From assembly GCF_007671675.1 (NCBI RefSeq), contig NZ_VCGW01000001.1, positions 496,001-560,000 of the forward strand: a DNA stretch of 64,000 nucleotides. Reading direction: 5' to 3'. Of the stretch, positions 58,568 through 64,000 are shown piece after piece. The notes under the pieces are model-generated. The model did not search any database. It had not been told where the DNA came from and saw only the letters and a list, made by a program, of their open reading frames with translations. The translations under genes were made by a program, and so were the position numbers. The stretch is from Marinobacter maritimus. Lineage in GTDB: Bacteria > Pseudomonadota > Gammaproteobacteria > Pseudomonadales > Oleiphilaceae. How positions within the stretch are numbered: position 1 is the first letter of the stretch; every line of letters starts with the position of its first letter.

Positions 58568-58614
58568 CTCAACTTTATGATACCTACGACCAGGACGTTA
58601 GCGGAGGTGCAGCT

Positions 58615-59133
58615 ATGTATGAATGTGATGCAGCGCTGGGGGAACACTATACCTATAGGTTCAGTGCAGAGTTCGACAGCCAGGTGGCCGCATACCGTGC
58701 GGCAGAATCGCTCAAAGTCGCTGGGATACCTCTTGAGCAAATCCGGGTTGTACGGCCTACTGATCCAGGCATGGCGCATGAGGTTGAACCTCAAGTCCAG
58801 GGAGTTGCATGGGTTCTGGTTAAGAAGCATGTGATGCTTGGGCTATTGGGCTTAATGGTCGGGTTGGCGATCGCTGCGATGCTGGTTACCATCGGTCTGG
58901 CCGTGGTTCGATCGAGCCCTATGATGACTTTTATCGCTTTGGGCTTCACATATCCGCTAGTTGCTGTTCTTCTGGCCGGTGCAGTAACCCTGCGGCCGGA
59001 CCATGGACTATTAATAGAAAAAACGCGTACCACTGCGGATTCAGACTGTTGGGGTGTTGTGGCGCATTGCTCTACCCGGGGGCAACGGCAGCTGGCAAAA
59101 ATCACTCTCGACCGCTGCCTACAAGCGCTTTGA
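58615..59133 (+). CDS. Two-helix membrane protein, paralogue 1 of a duplicated stress-island gene
   Basis: 172 aa from the ATG at 58615 (GGAGG 7 nt upstream). The soluble N-terminal part (~1-70) contains AEFDSQVAAYRAAESL and IRVVRPTDP, resembling a small ferredoxin-like fold. Two membrane helices (~75-97, ~104-125) rich in Gly/Ala/Leu are followed by LRPDHGLLIEKT and a short domain ending VVAHCSTRGQRQL. About 60% identical by eye and equal in length to the gene at 59800. Pseudomonas relatives are called hypothetical (sometimes misnamed RibA); function unknown. Confidence 0.83.
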   Translation: MYECDAALGEHYTYRFSAEFDSQVAAYRAAESLKVAGIPLEQIRVVRPTDPGMAHEVEPQVQGVAWVLVKKHVMLGLLGLMVGLAIAAMLVTIGLAVVRSSPMMTFIALGFTYPLVAVLLAGAVTLRPDHGLLIEKTRTTADSDCWGVVAHCSTRGQRQLAKITLDRCLQAL

Positions 59134-59191
59134 ATACAGTAAAAACTGGCGGAAATATATCTTCATTTTCAAGTTTTGATACAGGTGATTT

Positions 59192-59207
59192 TGTAAAACT
59201 TACAAAG
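59192..59207. repeat. Inverted repeat, candidate activator-binding site, copy A
   Basis: TGTAAAACTTACAAAG; with the preceding T it forms TTGTAA-AAC-TTACAA. A near copy (14 of 16 bases) occupies the equivalent place behind paralogue 2. Flanks also match (AGGTG before, ATTTTTAC after). No -24/-12 promoter with correct spacing lies just downstream. Confidence 0.5.
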
Positions 59208-59353
59208 CACCGGGTTATTTTTACACAGGGTAACGATTTGTTGCGCAGATGCTCGCTCTTATATTTACTGTCAGATATTTAAAAGGCGAGAGACGATTTT
59301 GATTACTGGGGCGTTAAATAGTGCAGTTTTGCAGTACTTTGAATGCTGATGTT

Positions 59354-59388
59354 GCTGGGAGCGATTGCATTTTCGCAATGCCCCCAGC
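59354..59388 (-). other. Long interrupted hairpin downstream of the CsbD gene
   Basis: GCTGGG (59354-59359) pairs with CCCAGC (59383-59388), and inside it ATTGC (59364-59368) pairs with GCAAT (59375-59379) over TTTTC-type loop bases. It sits 18 bp beyond the CsbD stop on the minus strand; no T-run, so it may mark the transcript end or protect it. Confidence 0.45.
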
Positions 59389-59405
59389 AGCTAGCTGACT
59401 GGCAA

Positions 59406-59606
59406 TCAGATATCGCTATCACGCAATTTGTCGAATTCCTGGTCAGCCTCTTCCTTGCTTTTACCGTAGCGTTCCTTCATAACGCCGGCAAACTCCTCCC
59501 GTTGGCCGTTTATCCTATCCAGATCATCGTCGGTAAGGTCGCCCCACTTTTGTTGTATCTTTCCTTTCATCTGTTGCCATTTCCCATCTGCAATATCTTT
59601 GTTCAT
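59406..59606 (-). CDS. CsbD-like stress protein
   Basis: 66 aa, soluble and hydrophilic. The CsbD family signature is clear: KWQQMKGKIQQKWGDLTDDDLDRINGQ followed by YGKSKEEADQEFD. CsbD proteins are small, abundant, partly disordered proteins induced by general stress (sigma-B in Bacillus); their mechanism is unknown. GGAGA precedes the ATG. The best sigma-54 promoter of the window drives it, and it is divergent from paralogue 2. Confidence 0.92.
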   Translation of the reverse strand: MNKDIADGKWQQMKGKIQQKWGDLTDDDLDRINGQREEFAGVMKERYGKSKEEADQEFDKLRDSDI

Positions 59607-59673
59607 GTCGGTCTCCTGGCTTACGATTTACGATCGCCGGCCATATATGCCCGACCGGCTTACTTACACCGAA

Positions 59674-59690
59674 AGCACTGCCCGTGCCAA
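59674..59690 (-). promoter_or_regulatory. Sigma-54 promoter of the CsbD gene
   Basis: On the minus strand TTGGCACGGGCAGTGCT: the -24 element is a perfect TTGGCACG, and the -12 reads GTGCT; GG-N10-GC spacing exact, 11 of 12 core positions. The GC is ~70 nt before the ATG at 59606. Confidence 0.82.
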
Positions 59691-59736
59691 CTGCTTGCGA
59701 GGGTTATGCACCTGGCTGAACTGGTCAATCGCAGCG

Positions 59737-59752
59737 CGGTACATATTTTGCT
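59737..59752 (+). promoter_or_regulatory. Sigma-54 promoter of the second paralogous membrane-protein gene
   Basis: CGGTACATATTTTGCT; perfect TTGCT -12 element, GG-N10-GC, 9 of 12 positions. GC to ATG is 49 nt, identical to paralogue 1, and the GGTACA -24 variant is shared. Divergent from the CsbD promoter, 46 bp away. Confidence 0.72.
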
Positions 59753-59799
59753 GGTCACTTCATATCAGTCACGAATAAAACGTTGATGGAGGTATCCCC

Positions 59800-60318
59800 A
59801 TGTTTGAAGACGATGCAGTGTCGGGAGAGCACTATTCCCATAAAATCAGTTCAGAATTCGACAGCCAGGTGGCGGCGTACCGTGCGGCTGAGTCGCTGGA
59901 ACTCGCTGGGATACCGCATGGGCAAATCCGGGTTATCCAGCCAAACGACCCGGATTTGGCCCGCAAGATTGAGCCTGAAACAAAGGGGATCGCGCAGTCT
60001 CTGGTTAAAGCACATGTGACGTTCGGCTTGGCAGGCTTGGTAGCTGGGTTAGTGATCGCCGCGGTGCTGGTTATGGTGGGGCCAGCATTGACGCGATCAA
60101 GTCCTGTAATGACGTTTATCGCATTGGGTTTCTTGGGCCCGATACTGGCTCTGCTTCTAGCGGGCGCAGTAGCCCTGCGACCGGATCATGACCGTTTAAT
60201 AGAAAAAACACGTGTGGCTACGGATTCGGGGAAGTGGAGCGTTGTGGCACATTGCTCCACGCGCGAGCAACAGGAGTTGGTAAAAGCCAGCATTGGTCAT
60301 GGTACTCAAACTCTGTGA
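59800..60318 (+). CDS. Two-helix membrane protein, paralogue 2 of a duplicated stress-island gene
   Basis: 172 aa; GGAGG 7-8 nt before the ATG. Same architecture as the gene at 58615: a soluble start with SEFDSQVAAYRAAESLELAGIP, two Gly/Ala-rich membrane helices (~75-97, ~104-125) separated by RSSPVMTFIALGF, then LRPDHDRLIEKTR and VVAHCSTREQQEL. The duplication includes the sigma-54 promoter and the downstream inverted repeat. Each copy is divergent from a different partner (PRC-barrel versus CsbD). Function unknown. Confidence 0.85.
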   Translation: MFEDDAVSGEHYSHKISSEFDSQVAAYRAAESLELAGIPHGQIRVIQPNDPDLARKIEPETKGIAQSLVKAHVTFGLAGLVAGLVIAAVLVMVGPALTRSSPVMTFIALGFLGPILALLLAGAVALRPDHDRLIEKTRVATDSGKWSVVAHCSTREQQELVKASIGHGTQTL

Positions 60319-60325
60319 CTACGGC

Positions 60326-60357
60326 AGAGCCCCCCCGACGCAGGTGGCTCTTTTTTT
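60326..60357 (+). terminator. Rho-independent terminator after paralogue 2
   Basis: AGAGCC (60326-60331) pairs with GGCTCT (60346-60351), followed by a run of T. It starts 7 bp after the stop and isolates paralogue 2 from the metallothionein gene. Confidence 0.75.
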
Positions 60358-60377
60358 GATTTTGGCAAAGGTGTTTG

Positions 60378-60393
60378 TGTAAAAGCTACAAAG
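60378..60393. repeat. Inverted repeat, candidate activator-binding site, copy B
   Basis: TGTAAAAGCTACAAAG, matching copy A at 14 of 16 positions with the same flanks. It lies ~135 bp upstream of a weak -24/-12 candidate before the metallothionein gene, within the usual distance of a sigma-54 enhancer site. The DNA between (60430-60480) is A/T-rich, as an IHF bend site would be. Confidence 0.5.
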
Positions 60394-60527
60394 TGTCATG
60401 TCATTTTTACCGAAACAAGGATCTTTTGCGTTCATGCGCAAAAATATATATCCCTCATACTTTTTTGTAATGTTTTTTCCTGCCCATATCAGCGCGATCT
60501 CGCTAATACCTACTATGGTTTGAATGT

Positions 60528-60543
60528 GGGCATGGTAAGGGCC
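60528..60543 (+). promoter_or_regulatory. Tentative sigma-54 promoter of the metallothionein gene
   Basis: GGGCATGGTAAGGGCC keeps GG-N10-GC and the GGCA of the -24 element, but only 7 of 12 core positions. Support comes from geometry: GC to ATG is 51 nt, against 49 nt for both paralogues, and an enhancer-like repeat lies ~135 bp upstream. Confidence 0.35.
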
Positions 60544-60592
60544 AAGTCTGGAAGGGCTTAATCTTAACTTGTGAATATGGGGAGGAGCAGTT

Positions 60593-60772
60593 ATGGCTAA
60601 CGTAAAGGCCGATGGCACCGATCAATGCGCCCATAATGATTGCAGCTGCAAAGTTGCCGATGATAAAAACCACGTAAAAACTGCAGCTGGAATATTTTGT
60701 TGCCAGAAATGTTCGGAAGGAAAAGGCTGTAATCATCCAGGGTGTAGCTGTGGCTCGAAAATCGGGAGTTGA
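60593..60772 (+). CDS. Bacterial metallothionein (SmtA/BmtA-like)
   Basis: 59 aa, GGAGGAG ~7 nt before the ATG. Nine Cys (12, 17, 19, 36, 37, 40, 46, 51, 53) with His14, His27 and His48. The pattern CAHNDCSCKV, then FCCQKC, then CNHPGCSCG follows the bacterial metallothionein family: an N-terminal CxxxxCxC, a central CCxxC and a C-terminal CxxxxCxC. Such proteins bind Zn2+/Cd2+ in a four-metal thiolate cluster in the cytoplasm. SmtA-type genes are usually under the ArsR-like repressor SmtB; none is adjacent, and the gene sits between a sigma-54-regulated gene and a sigma-54 activator. It is too short for ordinary ORF cutoffs. Confidence 0.88.
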   Translation: MANVKADGTDQCAHNDCSCKVADDKNHVKTAAGIFCCQKCSEGKGCNHPGCSCGSKIGS

Positions 60773-60905
60773 TTGTCCGCAGTACTGAGCGGGAGCTGTG
60801 TCGGCTGGTGAAACATTGGCATTGCTCCTGACCTGCCATTCGTAAAGTTTGCGAGCGATGGTCTGGTGCTCTCCGTTATCAGGCCACTGGGATAAGGAAA
60901 AACCT

Positions 60906-62243
60906 GTGCCTCATGCATTGGTGGTTGATAATAATCCGGAAAGGCTCACGCAGACTAGTGAGATCTTCAGAGCCCATGACTTTTCCGTTGAATCGGTTAG
61001 TGACACCGAGCAAGCGCGAGACATAATTCTCAGCGCGCGTCCCGAAGTGTTGTTGATCAATCTGGATGGAGAAGACGTTAGTAGCCGGGCCAGGCTTCTT
61101 ACGTTTTTGGCTCACTCCAATGTTGCCGACGTTACCCAGATATTTCTCATGAGCAGCGCTCCTTCTTATGTTCAGGCCGCTGAAGGCATGCGCGTGGGGG
61201 CTCGGGATATTTTCGTGTACCCGAGTCAGCTAAATAGGCTGGCGGCGGCGCTCCAACAATATAAACAGGAGATTAGTTGCGAAAATAGCCGCGATAAAAC
61301 CGTACACCAAAGTGGGCGCGGACTTTTGATCGGAGAGTCTCCTCCGATGGAACACCTGTACAAAACCTTGCGCAAGGTTGCGCCGGCCGACATTTCCGTT
61401 TTTTTGAGTGGTGAAAGCGGTACGGGTAAAGATCTGGTTGCCCGTACCATTCATGCACTTTCTCCGCGAAGTCATTGTCCTTTTGTTGCGGTCAACTGTG
61501 GAGCAATTGCGCCTGATCTGGCTGAAAGTGAACTGTTTGGCCACGTAAAAGGTGCTTTCACCGGGGCTGCCAGCGCCCATAATGGGCTTTTTAAACAAGC
61601 CGAGGGCGGCACGCTGTTTCTCGATGAATTAACTGAGATGAAACAGGATTTGCAGGTAAAATTGTTGCGAGTGCTGGAGTCCCAGACATTTCAGCCTGTG
61701 GGCGCAGAGCGGTCGCAATCATGCGATGTCCGCATCATTGCCTCAAGCAACAGGGACCTGAAGGAAGCTATACAGGAAGGTCTGCTTCGCCAGGATCTTT
61801 ATTATCGCGCAGCCCAGTTTTCATTGGAGGTTCCTCCTTTGCGTGCGCGTGGCGAAGATGTCGTACGTCTGGCTAAGGCATTCCTTTACGAGCAGTGTGA
61901 AATCACTAAGATCAAAAAGGAATTTTCTGACGAAGTGTTGGATGTATTCCGCATCTACGGCTGGCCCGGAAACGTACGTGAGTTGCGAAATGTTGTAATA
62001 AGAGCTTTTTTGCTGGCGGGTAACGAAATCTCGGTGGACGATTTGCCCGACAATTATATATCTGAACAGCCCATAGGCATGGATTATCTGCGACTTCCGG
62101 TCGGTCGGACACTTGATGATGTGGAGCGGAATATAATAATAGCGACGCTGCGCTACCATAACGGTAACAAGACAATCGCTGCCAAAGAGCTTGGGATAAG
62201 TTTGAAAACACTTTACAACCGGCTCAAGGAATACGACATGTAG
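60906..62243 (+). CDS. Sigma-54-dependent transcriptional activator with degenerate receiver-like domain
   Basis: 445 aa from the GTG at 60906 (AAGGAA just upstream, N-terminus VPHALVVDNNPERL as in receiver domains; the frame is open from 60849). REC-like domain (~1-120): D8-N9 at the acidic pair, D54 at the phospho-acceptor position, but Tyr105-Pro106 where the conserved Lys-Pro is expected. AAA+ domain: Walker A GESGTGKD (169-176), sigma-54 contact loop GAFTGA (216-221), Walker B GGTLFLDEL (234-242). Fis-type HTH at ~420-441 (NKTIAAKELGISLKTLYNRL). No histidine kinase gene is nearby. Probable regulator of the surrounding -24/-12 promoters. Confidence 0.92.
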   Translation: MPHALVVDNNPERLTQTSEIFRAHDFSVESVSDTEQARDIILSARPEVLLINLDGEDVSSRARLLTFLAHSNVADVTQIFLMSSAPSYVQAAEGMRVGARDIFVYPSQLNRLAAALQQYKQEISCENSRDKTVHQSGRGLLIGESPPMEHLYKTLRKVAPADISVFLSGESGTGKDLVARTIHALSPRSHCPFVAVNCGAIAPDLAESELFGHVKGAFTGAASAHNGLFKQAEGGTLFLDELTEMKQDLQVKLLRVLESQTFQPVGAERSQSCDVRIIASSNRDLKEAIQEGLLRQDLYYRAAQFSLEVPPLRARGEDVVRLAKAFLYEQCEITKIKKEFSDEVLDVFRIYGWPGNVRELRNVVIRAFLLAGNEISVDDLPDNYISEQPIGMDYLRLPVGRTLDDVERNIIIATLRYHNGNKTIAAKELGISLKTLYNRLKEYDM

Positions 62244-62334
62244 AGCCGGTCATCCCGGAAAACTGGGCAAAAAATCGTACTTTCCCTCGGTTCGATGTTT
62301 AAGCGCGCCGCTTTCTCATAAGGTCTGTTAGCCC

Positions 62335-62351
62335 TTGGCTCATAATCTGCA
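62335..62351 (+). promoter_or_regulatory. Sigma-54 promoter of the small PRC-barrel gene
   Basis: TTGGCTCATAATCTGCA: GG-N10-GC, TGGC and TGCA conserved, 9 of 12 core positions. It lies 92 bp after the activator gene and 82 nt (from GC) before the ATG at 62432. Confidence 0.65.
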
Positions 62352-62431
62352 TGAAATTTTACACGCAGGGTAGCTGGTGCTGAATAGGGTAGCTGCTGCC
62401 GAAAAGTGTCAGAAACAAGCGCGGGAGTGTT

Positions 62432-62722
62432 ATGCCACACAAACTTGCAAGTGTTGAGTTGAGCCGGTTACTCAATAATGCCGTCAAAAATTGTGAAGGC
62501 GAGGTTTTGGGGTACATCCACGACATTGTGCTCAATCCTCATAACGGTCGTATAGAGTACGTCAGGTTGGCGCTTGTTACCCATGAGGTGGATACGGAGA
62601 GCTCATCGATAGCAGTTCCCTGGAGCCAGTTCAAATTGGTAAACATCGCAGCGGACATTGAGCTGGATATCAGCCCTGAAGTGTTAAGAGTGTGCGCTAA
62701 AGGGCCCGAGGGTACTAATTGA
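62432..62722 (+). CDS. Small cytoplasmic PRC-barrel domain protein
   Basis: 96 aa, no signal peptide. LASVELSRLLNNAVKNCEGEVLGYIHDIVLNPHNGRIEYV is the PRC-barrel core, then a strand pair with AVPWSQFKL. It is the second PRC protein of the island; unlike the one at 58423 it stays in the cytoplasm. GGGAG upstream of the ATG. Likely expressed from the sigma-54 promoter at 62335. Function unknown; PRC barrels often mediate protein docking. Confidence 0.87.
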   Translation: MPHKLASVELSRLLNNAVKNCEGEVLGYIHDIVLNPHNGRIEYVRLALVTHEVDTESSSIAVPWSQFKLVNIAADIELDISPEVLRVCAKGPEGTN

Positions 62723-62744
62723 CCAGGGTAGTGAGCGTGGACGT

Positions 62745-63092
62745 TTAAACAGCCCGTTCAAACGTTTCGTAGGGCAGGACTGTAAACTCACCGTTGCGCA
62801 TCATACCTGCGGAATAAATCGCCAAATCCGGTGGGCTCATGTCGCTGACTGCCTTTTCCATCGCCGCTTCTACAGCGAGCGGATCGGTAACATCGGCCGC
62901 GTAGAAAGTAATTTTCTGGCTCGGCCTCGCATTGTTCTGCAGTTCTGTGATGACAGAGTCGTCCACGCGCAGATCAAAAATCGCAGCGTTCGTGTCTTCG
63001 CTGATCAATGATTTGATGAGGCACAGTCCAATACCGCTGCCACCGCCGCTGATGAAGGCAACTCGAGGAGCGCCGTGTTTCCACGATGTCAT
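62745..63092 (-). pseudogene. Truncated SDR-family dehydrogenase (N-terminal half only)
   Basis: 115 codons. A normal SDR start: RVAFISGGGSGIGLCLIKSLI (coenzyme site), FDLRVDD, AADVTDP and YSAGM, then an abrupt stop after YETFERAV, where intact SDRs continue with the helix leading to the Ser-Tyr-Lys catalytic residues. Sequence beyond the stop is not SDR-like in the same frame. Without the active site it cannot be a working dehydrogenase. It overlaps the next remnant by ATGA, a relic of an operon. Confidence 0.75.
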
Positions 63093-63358
63093 GATTTCAG
63101 GCTCTTTTTCGATGGCTGGGATGATCGTTCGAACTCGTCCGCCAGTTCCTGGATGGCCTGTTCAAAACTGAACACGGGTTTATAGCCCAGCAATCTTTCG
63201 CATTTTTCTGTCGAGGACTCATTAGGGCCGCCCATGAGCCGGTATGGCTGCCGGGTTGGCAGCCTGGCGGCTTTGAGCATGGTGGCGGAATCCAGCCCGG
63301 TTTGCTGGCAATACTCGTTAAACAGCGCGAGTGAGGAGACTCGGGAGAAGTCCGTCAT
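63089..63358 (-). pseudogene. C-terminal remnant of an NAD-dependent epimerase/dehydratase-like gene
   Basis: 89 codons. The C-terminal part (GGPNESSTEKCERLLGYKPVFSFEQAIQELADEF) resembles the end of extended-SDR sugar epimerase/dehydratase proteins, in which a substrate-adapted tail closes with LGYxPxxxxEEGL. The Rossmann domain that should precede it is missing; a stop lies 12 codons upstream of the ATG. Could alternatively be a short free-standing gene. It forms, with the following truncated SDR, a decayed two-gene operon. Confidence 0.55.
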
Positions 63359-63549
63359 TGTCCGTGTTCCAAAAATACACTCTTTCCTTTCTCATAAAGA
63401 ACATAACGTAAATCAATCCTCATGCAGAGGCGGTAGACCAAAGGCTAGTGCAGGCTGATGGATGCAGATACTGTAACTGTTTCAGTTATATCAACCGATG
63501 TACGGTAGAAACCACTTAACTCCGGTAACGGGTCAGGAGATAGCCCGCA

Positions 63550-64000
63550 ATGCGCATTGCATGGAAACCACTTGGATGGGGACTGTTTACGGTATTGGTG
63601 CTCACCACACTGTTCGGCATTCTGGCTGCCCGATATCTCTGGAGCGAGACGCTACAACAGAACGGAATTGATACGCTGGAGTGGCAAGGGCTGGAACTAT
63701 CTTTCAGTGGTGTGTTTGTGCGTGAACTAACGCTCACCCAGTCCCTGCCGACACGAGAAATTGCGTTGTACGGCAGCGATCTGGTGTTGGGCTGGCGGAG
63801 CCCTGAATGGGGGGAGGGATGGCTGCCGAAGCTAACGGCGCTGACGGCTGGATACCTGGAGCTGGATTGGTACACAAAACCCGGAGAACAGCCTACAGAG
63901 GGGGAGCAGCAACCGACACTGTGGCCGCCTGAAATACCCGCTTGGCTGCCTTCTGACATTACCGTTCAGAAGTTCAGGGTGACTCTGCCGTGTGAGGCAG
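63550..64000 (+). CDS. YdbH/AsmA-like envelope protein, N-terminal part (runs off window)
   Basis: At least 150 codons, open to the right edge; AGGAGA ~10 nt before the ATG. One N-terminal membrane anchor (~9-27, GWGLFTVLVLTTLFGILAA) is followed by short beta-type segments (LEWQGLELSFSGVFVRELTL, IALYGSDLVLGW) typical of the start of YdbH and other AsmA-like bridge proteins that move phospholipids between the membranes. The YdbH assignment is by resemblance of this N-terminal part and is tentative. Confidence 0.6.
   Translation, partial: MRIAWKPLGWGLFTVLVLTTLFGILAARYLWSETLQQNGIDTLEWQGLELSFSGVFVRELTLTQSLPTREIALYGSDLVLGWRSPEWGEGWLPKLTALTAGYLELDWYTKPGEQPTEGEQQPTLWPPEIPAWLPSDITVQKFRVTLPCEA

Noticed and set aside
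60806..60821. GG-N10-GC match (TGGTGAAACATTGGCA) before the sigma-54 activator gene
   Set aside because: Only 7 of 12 consensus positions, without the supporting geometry seen elsewhere; GG-N10-GC alone is common by chance. Autoregulation is not claimed.
57858..63549. Mobile element origin of the stress island (integrase, IS, terminal repeats, tRNA attachment site)
   Set aside because: None of these was seen at either side; truncated genes on the right are suggestive only.

Overview
The window reads as a chromosomal segment of a marine gammaproteobacterium, most likely Marinobacter or a close relative. This is inferred from a Na+-translocating NADH:quinone reductase operon, a giant NAD-glutamate dehydrogenase, and a gene order I recall from Pseudomonas (psrA, MTI phosphorylase, csiV, mfd, gap, nqrA-F, apbE, nqrM, sthA, GDPD). 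No rRNA, tRNA, CRISPR array or transposase was seen.

Layout. 1-0.4 kb: 3' end of ccmI. 0.4-7.4 kb (minus): a tightly overlapping MoxR/DUF58/DUF4381/BatA/BatB-C/BatD operon. 7.5-16.2 kb: NAD-GDH, carbonic anhydrase, two rRNA guanine methyltransferases (RsmC, RlmG) and riboflavin synthase. 16.4-21.4 kb: a two-helix membrane protein of unknown function, the fatty-acid-sensing repressor PsrA behind a promoter carrying two PsrA boxes, an L,D-transpeptidase, an MscS channel, MTI phosphorylase and CsiV. 21.4-26.7 kb: mfd and an extended GAPDH. 26.9-35.6 kb: Na+-NQR with its flavin transferase ApbE, its maturation factor NqrM and transhydrogenase SthA. 35.6-40.2 kb (minus): GDPD, DAHP synthase, TerB, transaldolase and DusA.

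40.5-57.9 kb is more mosaic: transporters, a TonB-dependent receptor, an internally deleted 5'-nucleotidase pseudogene, an MCP, a hemerythrin protein, LysR/EamA and MFS/Lrp gene pairs, a fused indolepyruvate:ferredoxin oxidoreductase with its aromatic aminotransferase, a neurotransmitter-type Na+ symporter and an SDR.

The most notable region is 58.0-62.7 kb. A periplasmic PRC-barrel protein, two paralogous two-helix membrane proteins, a CsbD-like protein, a metallothionein too short for routine ORF calling and a second PRC-barrel protein surround one sigma-54 activator. Five of these six genes have a GG-N10-GC (-24/-12) promoter at a sensible distance from their start, and the metallothionein has a weaker one. 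Two of the promoter pairs are divergent. Nearly identical inverted repeats follow both paralogues. The activator has a receiver-like domain lacking the conserved Lys. I read this as a compact, locally regulated sigma-54 stress regulon, which I do not recognise as described. The region ends in two truncated dehydrogenase genes, before a YdbH-like gene that runs off the right edge.
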